DNA from: Actinomadura latina NBRC 106108 | GTDB lineage: Bacteria; Actinomycetota; Actinomycetes; Streptosporangiales; Streptosporangiaceae | Assembly (NCBI RefSeq): GCF_001552195.1 | Contig: NZ_BCQS01000006.1 | Location: 236,192 to 300,191, forward strand | Direction: 5' to 3' | Length of the DNA stretch: 64,000 nt | Shown here: positions 55,368 to 64,000 of the stretch, one piece after another | Layout of the letters: each line of letters opens with the position of its first letter | Numbering within the stretch: the stretch's first letter is position 1 | Notes under the pieces: model-generated | What the model saw: only the letters and a program-made list of their open reading frames with translations | Told to the model about the DNA's origin: nothing | Database searches by the model: none | Program-made: the position numbers and the translations under genes

Positions 55368-56684
55368 ATGTCCGTGACCCGTCGCGGAGTCGTCAAGGGC
55401 GGCGCGGCCGGCGCGCTGTCCATCGCCCTCGCCGGAAGCCTGGACGGAATCTTCCAGACCTCCGCGGGAGCCGACACCGGAGAGGCGTACGGCTACGGCC
55501 CGCTCATGCCCGACCCCAAGGGCGTCCTGGACCTGCCCAAGGGCTTCCGTTACAAGCAGCTGTCGGTGGAAGGCGACCCCATCTCCGACGGCGTGGTCGT
55601 CCCCGGACACCACGACGGGATGGCCACCTTCCCCGGCAGCAGGCACGGCCGGACCCGGCTCGTGCGCAACCACGAGCAGGGCACCAACGGCACCCGCGCC
55701 GTCGCGCCCGCCGAGCTGACCTACGACCCGGCCGTCAACGGCGGCACCACCACCCTGGAGGTCGACAGCCGCGGCGACCTGCTGTCGCAGTACGTCAGCC
55801 TCGCCGGGACGGCGGTGAACTGCGCCGGCGGCCGCACCCCCTGGGGTACCTGGCTGACCTGCGAGGAGACCGAGGGCGTCAAGGGCGAGACCAAGAGCCA
55901 CGGCTGGGTGTTCGAGGTCGACCCGCAGGGCCGGCGCACCGAGCCCGTCCCGCTGACCGGCCTCGGCCGCTTCGCGCACGAGGCCGTCGCCGTCGACCCG
56001 CACACGCTCACCGCCTACCTGACCGAGGACGCGCACGGGCCGTTCGGGCTGTTCTACCGGTTCCGCCCGCGCGCGCACCGCGGCGGCTACCACGCCTACC
56101 TGCGGGGAGGGCAGTTGGAGGCGATGAACGTGCGCGGCGTCCCGGACCTCTCGCTCGTCACCGAGCCCGGCACCCGGCTGCGCGTCGAGTGGCTGGACGT
56201 CCCGGACCCGTCGGCGGAGCAGACGTCCGTCCGCAAGCAGTTCGACACGATCACCCGCAGCCAGAAGCTCGAAGGCGCCTGGTGGGGCCACGGCAAGGCG
56301 TACTTCGTGGCGAGCTTCGCCGACTCGGGCGACGGCTCCGCGCGCGACCACGCCGGGCAGGTCTGGACCTACGACCCGCGCCGCAACGAGATCGAGCTCC
56401 AGCTGATCTTCAAGCCGGGCGGCCGGTTCGACGGCCCCGACAACATCACCGTCTCCCCGTACGGCGGCGGCGTGATCCTGGCCGAGGACGGCGACGGGGA
56501 GCAGTACCTCGTCGGCACCACCCGCGAGGACAAGCCGTTCGCGATGGCGCGCAACGCCCTCAACGGCAGCGAGTTCACCGGGGTCACGTTCTCCCCGGAC
56601 GGCCGCATCCTGTTCGCCAACCGCCAGTCGGACCCGGGCGTCACGTTCGCCATCACCGGCCCCTGGCACCGGCTCCGCGGCTAG
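55368..56684 (+). CDS. PhoX family phosphatase (DUF839)
   Basis: 438 residues; GAAGGAG precedes the ATG. Tat-type signal: VTRRGVVKGG, then a hydrophobic AAGALSIALAGSL. PhoX-type beta-propeller sequence: LVRNHEQGTNG, TPWGTWLTCEET, RFAHEAVAVDP, AYLTEDAHGPFGLFYRF, GPDNITVSPYGGGVILAEDG. Exported calcium/iron-dependent alkaline phosphatase that frees phosphate from organic esters. The upstream PHO box predicts induction under phosphate starvation. Confidence 0.9.
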   Translation: MSVTRRGVVKGGAAGALSIALAGSLDGIFQTSAGADTGEAYGYGPLMPDPKGVLDLPKGFRYKQLSVEGDPISDGVVVPGHHDGMATFPGSRHGRTRLVRNHEQGTNGTRAVAPAELTYDPAVNGGTTTLEVDSRGDLLSQYVSLAGTAVNCAGGRTPWGTWLTCEETEGVKGETKSHGWVFEVDPQGRRTEPVPLTGLGRFAHEAVAVDPHTLTAYLTEDAHGPFGLFYRFRPRAHRGGYHAYLRGGQLEAMNVRGVPDLSLVTEPGTRLRVEWLDVPDPSAEQTSVRKQFDTITRSQKLEGAWWGHGKAYFVASFADSGDGSARDHAGQVWTYDPRRNEIELQLIFKPGGRFDGPDNITVSPYGGGVILAEDGDGEQYLVGTTREDKPFAMARNALNGSEFTGVTFSPDGRILFANRQSDPGVTFAITGPWHRLRG

Positions 56685-56711
56685 CCGGGTACCGGACTCA
56701 CTGGCCAGGCC

Positions 56712-57029
56712 CTAGGCGAGACCCCGGCGGGCGACCGCGGGAGGCCGGGTGCCCTCGATAGAGGCCACCATGTCGAGCACCTGGCTCATCCCGTCCGCTT
56801 GCGACTCCGGCACACGGAAGTACCTCACTCCCAGCCACGCGTAGACGGACGCCGCGGCGAGCAGCCCGGGATCGGGCTCCCGCGCGTCCGTCTCCAGCGT
56901 GACCAGCACGGCGTCCCCGGAGGCGGCGAGCCGTTCCACCCGGCTCGCAGGGGGCGCCGTGCCCGCGTCCACGGCACCGTCCGGAACCGGCGCGCCCGGT
57001 GGAAGGACCATCCGCTCTTGCATGCCCAT
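56712..57029 (-). CDS. Short protein resembling the C-terminal end of dihydropteroate synthase
   Basis: 105 residues. The C-terminal half (LLAAASVYAWLGVRYFRVPE, then QVLDMVASIEGTRPPAVARR) resembles the last barrel strand and helix of DHPS, but the pterin- and pABA-binding N-terminal regions are absent. folP2 sits near this place in mycobacteria (from memory). It may be a folP remnant still open, or a separate small family. Start at the ATG of MGMQERMVLPPG. Confidence 0.5.
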   Translation of the reverse strand: MGMQERMVLPPGAPVPDGAVDAGTAPPASRVERLAASGDAVLVTLETDAREPDPGLLAAASVYAWLGVRYFRVPESQADGMSQVLDMVASIEGTRPPAVARRGLA

Positions 57030-57095
57030 GCCGCCAAGCGTGGCACGATCGGAGTCCGGGGATCGTCCTTCAGAGGGACGCGGGAAGATCGGAGC

Positions 57096-57515
57096 ATGAT
57101 GGTGACCGTGGTGCTCGTCCTGGCCGGCCTGGCCGTGCTGGGCGCCGTCGTCGTCCTCGCCATGGGCAGGGGCGGCGAGCTGGCCGAGACCCATCCGGAC
57201 TACCCCCGGCTCCAAGTGGACGCCGAGGGCCGCCCCGCACTGGGGCCGCAGGGGGCCGGGCTCCGCCTCCCCGCGACGATCTGGGGCTACCAGATGCAGG
57301 TGACGGACGAGGCCGTCAACCGCCTGACCGCCGCCCTGCACGAGCGCGACGCCCGCGTGGCCGACCTCGAACGCCAGCTGCGCGACCTCCGCCGGCGCGC
57401 CGGGGAACCGGCGATCGGCGCCCTGCACGGCCTGGAGAACCCCGGCAACGGCGTGCCGCTCCGCAAGGAGACCGTGCCCGTCGAGGACGAGCCCGGCCGC
57501 GAGGAGCGGCGGTGA
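57096..57515 (+). CDS. DivIVA-like small membrane protein (Rv1209-type position)
   Basis: 139 residues. N-terminal membrane helix (VTVVLVLAGLAVLGAVVVLA), then GLRLPATIWGYQMQVTDEAVNRL, a DivIVA-domain-like helix entry, and a coiled coil (LHERDARVADLERQLRDLRR). It sits just upstream of tag, as the equivalent gene does in mycobacteria. Probably linked to polar growth or cell wall. GTGA overlap with the next gene. Confidence 0.7.
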   Translation: MMVTVVLVLAGLAVLGAVVVLAMGRGGELAETHPDYPRLQVDAEGRPALGPQGAGLRLPATIWGYQMQVTDEAVNRLTAALHERDARVADLERQLRDLRRRAGEPAIGALHGLENPGNGVPLRKETVPVEDEPGREERR

Positions 57516-57940
57516 GCCGGGTCGCCGTCCACGCGGAGGCCGTGTCCGGCGCCCCTGCCGAGCGCGTCTTCGACGTCCTGACCGACTGGCCGCGCCACGC
57601 CGAGTGGATGCCGTTCACCAGCGCGGAGGGCGGCGACAAGGTCGGCGACGAGCTCCGCGCCCGGACGGGCGTCGGCCCGGTCGGCTTCCTCGACACCATG
57701 GTCATCACCGACTGGCGGGACGGCCGCCGCGTTGCCGTCCGGCACACCGGCCGCGTCGTGCGCGGCGAGGCGTGGTTCGAGGTCGTCCCCGCCGGCGACG
57801 GCAGCCGCGTCGTCTGGGCGGAGCGCGTCGACCTGCCCTTCGGCCCCCTGGGCCGCGCCGGCTGGCTGGTCGCCGGCCCGATCGTGAAGGCGTTCCTGAC
57901 CCTCGCCCTGCGCCGCCTCGCCGCTCTGTCGGAGGCATGA
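57512..57940 (+). CDS. SRPBCC family protein (polyketide cyclase/dehydrase-like)
   Basis: 142 residues from a GTG overlapping the previous stop. AERVFDVLTDWPRHAEWMPF, GPVGFLDTMVITDWRDGRR, GEAWFEVVPAGDGSRVVWAE and a C-terminal helix (VKAFLTLALRRLAAL) form a START-like lipid/ligand-binding fold. Ligand unknown. Precedes tag. Confidence 0.85.
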   Translation: MSRVAVHAEAVSGAPAERVFDVLTDWPRHAEWMPFTSAEGGDKVGDELRARTGVGPVGFLDTMVITDWRDGRRVAVRHTGRVVRGEAWFEVVPAGDGSRVVWAERVDLPFGPLGRAGWLVAGPIVKAFLTLALRRLAALSEA

Positions 57941-57954
57941 GGTAGAACGGCCGG

Positions 57955-58536
57955 GTGACAGCGATCCTCGGCGATGACGGGCTGGCGCGCTGCCCGTGGG
58001 GCATGTCGGCGCCCGACTACATCGCCTACCACGACGACGAGTGGGGCCGCCCCGTCCGCGACGACGCGGGCATCTACGAGAAGCTCTGCCTGGAGGCGTT
58101 CCAGTCGGGGCTCTCGTGGCTGACGATCCTCCGCAAGCGCGAGAACTTCCGCGGCGCCTTCCGCGGCTTCGACCCCGAGAAGGTCGCCGCGTTCGGCCCG
58201 GACGACGTCGAGCGCCTGATGGCCGACGCCTCCATCGTCCGGAACCGGGCGAAGATCGAGGCGGCGATCGCCAACGCCCGCGCCGCCCTCGACCTGCCGG
58301 GCGGCCTCGCCGCGACCGCCTGGCGCTACGCCGACCCCGACTCCCCGGCCTATACCGACATGGCCGACGTCCCCGCCTACACCGACGCCTCGAAGGCCCT
58401 CTCCAAGGAGCTGAAGAAACACGGCTTCCGCTTCGTCGGCCCCACCACGGCCTACGCCCTCATGCAGGCGTGCGGCCTGGTGAACGACCACCTGACCGGC
58501 TGCGCCTTCCGAGACGGCACCCCGGCGGGCGCCTGA
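57955..58536 (+). CDS. tag: DNA-3-methyladenine glycosylase I
   Basis: 193 residues from a GTG. Removes 3-methyladenine from alkylated DNA. RCPWGMSAPDYIAYHDDEWG carries the first zinc ligands (Cys, His) and DHLTGCAF the last. The catalytic-site Glu and aromatic residues are in EAFQSGLSWLTILRKRENFR. Conserved position upstream of the DUF3117 gene. Confidence 0.94.
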   Translation: MTAILGDDGLARCPWGMSAPDYIAYHDDEWGRPVRDDAGIYEKLCLEAFQSGLSWLTILRKRENFRGAFRGFDPEKVAAFGPDDVERLMADASIVRNRAKIEAAIANARAALDLPGGLAATAWRYADPDSPAYTDMADVPAYTDASKALSKELKKHGFRFVGPTTAYALMQACGLVNDHLTGCAFRDGTPAGA

Positions 58537-58652
58537 CACACCGGAGCGCCGTGTGATCCGCGGTTGCCCGGGTCATGCTCGCGCGAACCGCCGGCGCCCC
58601 CTCGCCCACATCGGCGGAGACTCCCCAGCCGCTGCGGGGGAAGGCCCTACCC

Positions 58653-59438
58653 TCAGCGGCCCTCGAACGCCGGCTGCTGCTTCTTCAGGAACGCCTCGGT
58701 CGCGTTCTTGTGGTCGCTGGTCTCCGCGCACTCGTCCTGCAGCTCGGCCTCCCGCTCCAGCGCGGACGCCAGGTCGTGCGTCGCCGCGTGGTCGAGCGCC
58801 GCCTTCACCGCGCCGTAGGAGACCGTCGGGCCGGCCGCGAGGCGCCGCGCCAGCTCCACCGCCGCCGGGGCCAGCTCGTCCGCCGGGACGACCTGGTTCA
58901 CCAGGCCCAGCTCCAGCGCCCGGTCCGCCTTCACCGGCTCGCCCAGCAGCAGCAGCTCGGCGGCCTTCGCGCGGCCGACGAGGCGCTGCAGCGTCCACGA
59001 CATGCCGCTGTCGGGCGCGAGGCCGATCCCGGTGAACGCGGTCGCGAACCGGGCCTTGTCGGACGCGACGATCAGGTCGCAGGCGAACGCCAGCGACGCG
59101 CCGGCGCCCGCCGCCACGCCGTTCACCGCCGCCACGACCGGCTTCCGCATCCCGGCGAGGGCCAGCACGATCGGGTTGTAGTGCTCGCGGACGGTGCCGG
59201 CCAGGCCCTTCCCGGCGGCGAGGTTGTCGGCGTGCTCGCGGAGGTCCTGCCCCGCGCAGAACGCCCGTCCCGCACCGGTCAGGACGACCGCGCGGGCGGC
59301 CGGATCCGCGGCGGCGCGCACCACCGTCGCCCGCAGCAGCTCCTTCATCCCGGTCGTCAGCGAGTTCATCCCGTCGGGGCGGTTCAGTGTGATCGTTCCC
59401 ACACCATCGGTCACGTCGTACAGCACGGTCTCAGACAT
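58653..59438 (-). CDS. Enoyl-CoA hydratase/isomerase
   Basis: 261 residues. Crotonase fold: LTGAGRAFCAGQDLREH (oxyanion region), AAVNGVAAGAGASLAFACDL, FTGIGLAPDSGMSWTLQRL, GEPVKADRALELGLVNQVV. Asp in PDSG and the preceding loop resemble PaaG-type isomerases more than classical hydratases with Glu/Glu. Convergent with tag. Confidence 0.88.
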   Translation of the reverse strand: MSETVLYDVTDGVGTITLNRPDGMNSLTTGMKELLRATVVRAAADPAARAVVLTGAGRAFCAGQDLREHADNLAAGKGLAGTVREHYNPIVLALAGMRKPVVAAVNGVAAGAGASLAFACDLIVASDKARFATAFTGIGLAPDSGMSWTLQRLVGRAKAAELLLLGEPVKADRALELGLVNQVVPADELAPAAVELARRLAAGPTVSYGAVKAALDHAATHDLASALEREAELQDECAETSDHKNATEAFLKKQQPAFEGR

Positions 59439-59616
59439 CGTCGTCCTCTCGGTTCGCCCGCAGATCCTCCCATCTTCCGATCTGGAGGCTGATCGTTACC
59501 ACTTCGCGCCCGGAAGACGAGATAATGGACCACTACTGATGACGCGGATGCGACACGCGGCCACGCGGCCAACGGTGTGCCAGGCCGCGGGCCCTACCCA
59601 GGAAGGGGATGTACGC

Positions 59617-59784
59617 ATGGCGGCGATGAAGCCGCGGACGGGAGACGGTCCGCTCGAAGTGACCAAGGAGGGGCGCGGGATCGTCATGCGAGTTCCCCTC
59701 GAAGGCGGCGGCCGCCTCGTGGTCGAGCTCTCCGCCGACGAGGCCAAGGAGCTCGGCGAGGCGCTCAAGGGCGTCGTGGGCTGA
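59617..59784 (+). CDS. DUF3117 protein
   Basis: 55 residues, extremely conserved in actinobacteria: MAAMKPRTGDGPLEVTKEGR, then VMRVPLEGGGRLVVELSADE. GGAAGGGG upstream. Function unknown; always near tag and sigE in many genomes (from memory). The neighbour order supports the call. Confidence 0.93.
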   Translation: MAAMKPRTGDGPLEVTKEGRGIVMRVPLEGGGRLVVELSADEAKELGEALKGVVG

Positions 59785-59885
59785 CGGCTCCACCGCTCCC
59801 GGCCTGTTGGTGACGGTCCCGGCGACGCCGCCGGGGCCCTTGCCATTTCCGCACCCAGAAACGCCTAGCAGGGGAGGCCATCGCC

Positions 59886-61346
59886 ATGCCCATCGAGACC
59901 CGCGTCCACGGCGCCGGCGGCACCGTGTCGCAGACCGCGGCCGACCTCGGGGCCGAGGTGGTGGCGGTCCCCGTCCGCAAGGGCCCCGTCGCGCCGGCGG
60001 CGGAGGTCGCGGCCGCACTGCCGTTCACGCTGGACGAGCTGCTCGCGCTGCACCGGGCCAAGGGCGAGCCGGGGGAGATCACCGCGACCCAGGTCCGCGT
60101 CGGCGACCGGGTCCGCGAACTGCTGCTGTACGGGGTGGGCGACGCGGCCCCGGCCGACCTGCGCAGGGCCGGCGCCGCGCTGGCCCGCCGCGGCGGGGGC
60201 CGGACGGCGCTCGTCGCCGGCGTCCCCGCCGGTGATCTCGCCGCCTTCGTCGAGGGCGCGCTGCTCGCCGGCTACGGGTTCAAAATCGGTGCGGCGCCGG
60301 CCCGGAAGGCGCTCGGCACCCTCGCCGTGCTGACCGAGGCCGGGCCGGAGGCCGGCGCCGCGGCCATCGAGCGGGGCACCGCACGGGCGCGGGCCACCGC
60401 GCTGGCCCGCGACCTCGCCAACACCCCGGCCGCCGAGAAGGACCCGTCCTGGCTCGCCGCACGGGCCGAGCAGGTCGCCGCCGAGTCCGGTCTCGGCGTC
60501 CGCGTGCGCGGCGAGAAGGAACTGGCCGAGGGCGGCTTCGGCGGGCTGCTCGCCGTCGGCGGCGGCTCCGCCCGCCCGCCCCGGCTGATCGAGCTCTCCT
60601 ACCAGCCCGGCGAGCCCGCCGGCGAGCACGTCGTGCTGGTCGGCAAGGGCATCACGTTCGACAGCGGCGGCCTGTCGCTGAAGCCGAACGACAGCATGAA
60701 GACGATGAAGACCGACATGGCGGGCGGCGGCGCGGTCATCGCCGTCATGAGCGCGCTGCGCGGCCTCGGCGTCCGCGCCCGCGTCACCGGCCTGGTCGCG
60801 GCGGCGGAGAACATGCCGTCCGGGTCGTCGATGCGCCCCGGCGACGTGATCACCCATTTCGGCGGGACGACCTCCGAGGTGCTGAACACCGACGCCGAGG
60901 GGCGGCTCGTCCTCGCCGACGCGCTCGCCTACGCCGACGCCGAGCTCGCCCCCGACGCGGTCGTGGACGTCGCGACCCTCACCGGCGCCGCCAAGGTCGC
61001 CCTCGGGCTGCGGCACGCCGCGCTCTTCGCCACCGACGACGCCCTCGCCGACGCGCTCACCCGGGCCGGGACGGCGGCGGGCGAGCCGGTGTGGCGGCTG
61101 CCGCTGACGGCCGACTACCGCGCCGCGATCGACTCCGACGTCGCCGACGTCGCCAACATCGGGCGCGGCGGCTACGGCGGCGGCTCCATCACGGCGGCGC
61201 TGTTCCTGCGCGAGTTCGCCGGCGACCGCCCCTGGGCCCACCTCGACATCGCCGGGCCGGGCCGCGCCGCCGCCGACGACGCCGAGCTCACCCGCGGCGC
61301 GACCGGCTTCGGCGTCCGGCTCCTGCTGGACTGGCTGGCGAGCTGA
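59886..61346 (+). CDS. pepA: Leucyl aminopeptidase (M17)
   Basis: 486 residues. C-terminal M17 catalytic domain: GKGITFDSGGLSLK (Lys and Asp metal ligands, about residue 254), KTDMAGGGAVIAVM, NTDAEGRLVLADAL (Asp/Glu ligands and catalytic Arg), and late IAGPGRA. The N-terminal domain is the usual variable macrodomain-like part. Hexameric manganese/zinc enzyme trimming N-terminal residues in the cytosol. Confidence 0.93.
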   Translation: MPIETRVHGAGGTVSQTAADLGAEVVAVPVRKGPVAPAAEVAAALPFTLDELLALHRAKGEPGEITATQVRVGDRVRELLLYGVGDAAPADLRRAGAALARRGGGRTALVAGVPAGDLAAFVEGALLAGYGFKIGAAPARKALGTLAVLTEAGPEAGAAAIERGTARARATALARDLANTPAAEKDPSWLAARAEQVAAESGLGVRVRGEKELAEGGFGGLLAVGGGSARPPRLIELSYQPGEPAGEHVVLVGKGITFDSGGLSLKPNDSMKTMKTDMAGGGAVIAVMSALRGLGVRARVTGLVAAAENMPSGSSMRPGDVITHFGGTTSEVLNTDAEGRLVLADALAYADAELAPDAVVDVATLTGAAKVALGLRHAALFATDDALADALTRAGTAAGEPVWRLPLTADYRAAIDSDVADVANIGRGGYGGGSITAALFLREFAGDRPWAHLDIAGPGRAAADDAELTRGATGFGVRLLLDWLAS

Positions 61347-61952
61347 TCACTTCGTCCGGCGGTCGACGACCGGGACGCGGCGGCGCCGCCGCGCCTCCTT
61401 GACGACCTGCGGCAGCGTCGCGTCCCAGGCCGGCTCCACCGCGAAGCACCACGGGACGGCCGCCGCCGTGGACGGGACGTCCCGCATCGTCAGCGCGACG
61501 AGCTGCGGCCGGTCCGTCGTGCGCGCCAGCTCCACCAGCTCGGGGGTCGGGAGGAAGACCAGGTAGTCCTGCTCGCCGCGGCGGGTGCCGGCCATCCCGC
61601 GCCGCAGCGCCGCGATCGCGTGCACCTCGTCCCAGGGCAGCGAACGGCCGGAGCCGCGCGGCATCGGCCAGCGGGCCGGCCGCCGCACCCCGGCGGCGTC
61701 CAGCACCAGGACGGGACGGCGCGCCAGCATCCCGCCCGCCGACAGCAGCAGGCCCGCCCCGAACAGGACGAGCCCCGCCACCCCGAGCAGCATGAACGTG
61801 ATGCTCCCCACACCCGCGCCGCGCACCACGCCGCTCGTGATGAACCCCACGGAAGCGATGAACAGGATCAGGAAGGCCACCACCTGCCAGACCCCGCGCC
61901 ACGTCACCCGGTTCCGCACCGCGAACAGCTCGCCGGTCTCGATCGTCTCCAC
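61347..61952 (-). CDS. Membrane protein with PH-like domain
   Basis: About 201 residues from a GTG (VETIETGELFAVRN). Two adjacent membrane helices (GVWQVVAFLILFIASVGFIT and GSITFMLLGVAGLVLFGAGL), then a bacterial PH-like domain (RPVLVLDAAGVRRPARW, LPWDEVHAIAALRRG, YLVFLPTPELVELAR). Unknown role. The start is uncertain because no ribosome-binding site is visible. Follows the O-methyltransferase gene after 8 bases. Confidence 0.7.
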   Translation of the reverse strand: METIETGELFAVRNRVTWRGVWQVVAFLILFIASVGFITSGVVRGAGVGSITFMLLGVAGLVLFGAGLLLSAGGMLARRPVLVLDAAGVRRPARWPMPRGSGRSLPWDEVHAIAALRRGMAGTRRGEQDYLVFLPTPELVELARTTDRPQLVALTMRDVPSTAAAVPWCFAVEPAWDATLPQVVKEARRRRRVPVVDRRTK

Positions 61953-61960
61953 CGGCGCGC

Positions 61961-62620
61961 TCAGGCGCGCTTGACGGCGCACAGCAGCCCGTCGCCGACA
62001 GGGACCAGGAGCGGGACGAGGCGGTCGTCGTCGCGGATCATCCGGTGCACCTCGCGGATCGCCTCGGTGTCCGGGTCGCGGTGCGCGTGGTCGGCGACAC
62101 GGTCGTGCCACAGCGCGTTGTCGAACGCGACCACGCCGCCGGGGCGCAGCAGCCGCAGCGCGTCCGTCAGGTAGCCGGGATACTCGCGCTTGTCCGCGTC
62201 GCAGAACACCATGTCGTAGGCGCCGTCGGTGAGCCGCGGCAGCACCTCCAGCGCCGGCCCGCTGATCATGCGGGTGCGGAAGCCGGACAGGCCCGCCTCC
62301 CGGTAGGCGAGCTTCGCCAGCCGCTGGTTCTCGGGCTCGATGTCCACGCTCGTGAGGACGGCGTCCTTGGGCATGCCGCGCATGAGCCAGACGCCGGACA
62401 CGCCGCATCCGGAGCCGACCTCCACGACCGTCCGCGCGCCGATCAGGGTCGCGAGGAAGCGCAGCGCCGCGCCGCCGGCCGGGCCGATCGGGGCCGCGCC
62501 GACCTCCTCGCCGCGCCGCCTGGCGGCCAGCAGCGGCTCGTCTTCGGGGAGGAAGTCCTCCACGTAGGCCCGGGTGGCCTGACTGGCGTCGATGGTTGCC
62601 TCCTCGCGGGACCCCCGCAT
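61961..62620 (-). CDS. SAM-dependent O-methyltransferase (Rv1220c-type)
   Basis: 219 residues. Class I methyltransferase of the catechol O-methyltransferase group: [20 protein letters not shown] (SAM loop), [47 protein letters not shown]. Metal ligands fit the Asp/Asp-Asn pattern. Divergent from sigE, the same arrangement as in Mycobacterium tuberculosis. Confidence 0.92.
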   Translation of the reverse strand: MRGSREEATIDASQATRAYVEDFLPEDEPLLAARRRGEEVGAAPIGPAGGAALRFLATLIGARTVVEVGSGCGVSGVWLMRGMPKDAVLTSVDIEPENQRLAKLAYREAGLSGFRTRMISGPALEVLPRLTDGAYDMVFCDADKREYPGYLTDALRLLRPGGVVAFDNALWHDRVADHAHRDPDTEAIREVHRMIRDDDRLVPLLVPVGDGLLCAVKRA

Positions 62621-62650
62621 GCCTCATGCTGGAAAGACCATATCGTTGAC

Positions 62651-62678
62651 AGGGAACCAACTGGAGTTTCAGCGCGTT
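62651..62678 (+). promoter_or_regulatory. SigE-type autoregulatory promoter
   Basis: AGGGAACCA (62651-62659), 15 bases, then CGTT (62675-62678) fits the mycobacterial SigE consensus (GGGAACYA-N15/16-CGTT). It lies 133 bases upstream of the sigE start, so sigE should activate its own transcription. Confidence 0.75.
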
Positions 62679-62810
62679 GTAACCACTGAAGCAGAAGCAC
62701 GCATAACTACGCAGCGAACACCGAGTCGGTCCAGAGCCGCCCCAGCCCAGGCGAGACCGTGCCGTTCCAAGGCGAGACCTTGGCCCACGAGAGAGGAACA
62801 GCCCGGCACC

Positions 62811-63572
62811 ATGGGAGTCGCAGCACTGAGTTTCAGAAGCGCTGTGGGGGTCGGCGCCCGGCAAGGGCTGGGCAACGCCGCCCGCACCCGCGAGAACGCC
62901 CCCGAGGCGGAGTGGGCGCCGCCGTCCTGGGACGAGGTCGTCCGCGAGCACTCCGCGCGCGTCTACCGGCTCGCCTACCGGCTGACCGGTAACCAGCACG
63001 ACGCCGAGGACCTCACTCAGGAGGTCTTCGTCCGCGTGTTCCGCTCGCTGTCGAACTACACGCCCGGGACGTTCGAGGGCTGGCTGCACCGCATCACCAC
63101 GAACCTGTTCCTCGACATGGCGCGGCGCCGCCAGCGCATCCGCTTCGAGGGGCTCGCCGACGACGCCGCCGAGCGCCTCCAGGGCCGCGAACCGACCCCG
63201 GCGCAGGCGTTCGACGACACCAACTTCGACGCCGACGTCCAGGCCGCCCTCGACGCGCTCGCCCCCGAGTACCGCGCGGCCGTCGTGCTGTGCGACATCG
63301 AGGGGCTGTCCTACGAGGAGATCTCCGCGACGCTCGGCGTCAAGCTCGGGACCGTGCGCAGCCGCATCCACCGGGGGCGGGCGCAGCTGCGCGCCGCGCT
63401 GGAGCACCGCGCGCCGACCCGGCGCCGGCCCGGCACGAGGAACGAGTACCAGGCGGCCGAGGCGCGGCAGGCCGTGGGCGGCGGCGAGGCTGTGGGCGGC
63501 GGCGAGGCCGCGGCGCCGGCGGGGGGCCTGCGTGCGGCGGGCGGCGCGATGCCGCAGCCGGACGGCGTCTAG
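62811..63572 (+). CDS. sigE: ECF sigma factor SigE
   Basis: 253 residues from the ATG of [13 protein letters not shown]; longer frames upstream run through the promoter and are rejected. Sigma region 2: [56 protein letters not shown]. Region 4: [40 protein letters not shown]. Envelope and oxidative stress response. The Gly/Ala-rich tail has a duplicated VGGGEA. The anti-sigma gene follows after 66 bases. Confidence 0.93.
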   Translation: MGVAALSFRSAVGVGARQGLGNAARTRENAPEAEWAPPSWDEVVREHSARVYRLAYRLTGNQHDAEDLTQEVFVRVFRSLSNYTPGTFEGWLHRITTNLFLDMARRRQRIRFEGLADDAAERLQGREPTPAQAFDDTNFDADVQAALDALAPEYRAAVVLCDIEGLSYEEISATLGVKLGTVRSRIHRGRAQLRAALEHRAPTRRRPGTRNEYQAAEARQAVGGGEAVGGGEAAAPAGGLRAAGGAMPQPDGV

Positions 63573-63638
63573 AGCAGAGGCTTACCGCGCGCGGGGACGG
63601 GACCGCGCGCCTGACCGAATGGAATCGACGGAGGCGGC

Positions 63639-64000
63639 GTGAGTTGTCTGGGGGAGCGTCTGACCGCTCTGGTCGACGATGAGCTGGGGCATGAGGAGCG
63701 CGACCGCGTGCTCGCCCATCTCGCGGGATGCGCCCTGTGCCGGGCCGAGGTCGCCGGGCTGCGCCGGCTCAAGGGGCGGCTGCGGGGCCTGTCCGAGCTG
63801 CCCGCCGCCGACGGGACCGACGACCTGCCGACTCCCGACTTCCTGACCCGGCTGCGCGCCCTGCCCGCCGCCGAGCCGTCCGCGCCCGCCGACGTCCCGC
63901 CCGGGCCGTCCGAACCGCCCGCGGGCCCGCCGGCCCACCGCCCGGCCCGCCCGCTTCGATCATCGACCCGCCCCGTGCGGGCCGCCCCCGCCGGGCGCCC
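63639..64000 (+). CDS. rseA: Anti-sigma factor RseA (partial, runs off the window)
   Basis: 121 codons visible from a GTG with GGAGGC upstream. N-terminal zinc-binding anti-sigma domain: CLGERLTALVDDELGHEERD and HLAGCALCRAEV (HxxxCxxC). Redox or stress signals would release SigE. A Pro/Ala-rich linker then continues to the edge. In mycobacteria htrA and tatB follow. Confidence 0.9.
   Translation, partial: MSCLGERLTALVDDELGHEERDRVLAHLAGCALCRAEVAGLRRLKGRLRGLSELPAADGTDDLPTPDFLTRLRALPAAEPSAPADVPPGPSEPPAGPPAHRPARPLRSSTRPVRAAPAGR

Noticed and set aside
62592..62810. Longer sigE start at 62592
   Set aside because: It would be upstream of, and read through, the SigE promoter and overlap the divergent methyltransferase start.

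Overview
The window is from a very high-GC actinomycete. Coding regions end almost every codon in G or C, and GTG starts, ATGA/GTGA operon overlaps, DUF3117, SigE/RseA and an actinobacterial (group 1h) uptake hydrogenase are all present. A filamentous genus near Actinomadura/Streptosporangiales is my best guess (inference; no rRNA or tRNA is visible in the window).

Layout. (1) 0-16.4 kb is an accessory, damaged region: radC; a secreted DNRLRE/LamG protein broken at a C7 run; a 2.2-kb-residue secreted RHS/YD-repeat polymorphic toxin with an AT-richer C-terminal tip and its candidate immunity gene; an IS630-like element at the immunity stop codon; an IS3-like element with several -1 frame breaks; an AbiEi antitoxin whose AbiEii partner is cut by the IS3; and an hsdR remnant. 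(2) 16.5-20.9 kb is chromosomal backbone: a lysozyme-like secreted protein, dapD, a phosphopantetheinyl transferase, dapE and a LOG-family protein. (3) 21-25 kb is a string of unknown genes around a divergent XRE / excisionase-type HTH pair with AACGCGTT operator-like repeats, and short membrane or peptidoglycan-binding proteins. (4) 25.2-29.6 kb holds an enolase-superfamily enzyme and a 1057-residue FAD/Fe-S oxidoreductase. (5) 29.9-41 kb is a complete high-affinity [NiFe] hydrogenase locus: unknown accessory protein, maturation protease, HypA, small and large subunits, NifU-like, DUF5947, two small proteins, HypC, HypD and HypE. It converges with a SIS / HypC-like / SIS / PadR operon. hypB and hypF are not here. 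(6) 41-46 kb holds an HtrA-like lipoprotein protease, a TetR/ABC exporter operon and a second LOG-family protein. (7) 46-57 kb holds a pyruvate-oxidase-like TPP enzyme, an SDR, a CBS protein, an inositol monophosphatase, a GntR-controlled partial inositol catabolic operon and a PhoX phosphatase preceded by a PHO box. (8) 57-64 kb returns to backbone: a DivIVA-like small protein, SRPBCC, tag, enoyl-CoA hydratase, DUF3117, leucyl aminopeptidase, O-methyltransferase, sigE with a textbook autoregulatory promoter, and rseA (cut by the window edge).

How it fits together. From memory, dapD-dapE-LOG and tag-DUF3117-O-methyltransferase-sigE-rseA are neighbours in mycobacteria and streptomycetes, so the roughly 36 kb between them here looks like an accessory block carrying atmospheric-H2 scavenging, inositol use and stress genes. 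The best leads for something little described are the SIS/HypC-like/SIS operon facing the hydrogenase genes, the RHS toxin tip with its IS-interrupted immunity operon, and the AACGCGTT-controlled gene string at 21-25 kb.
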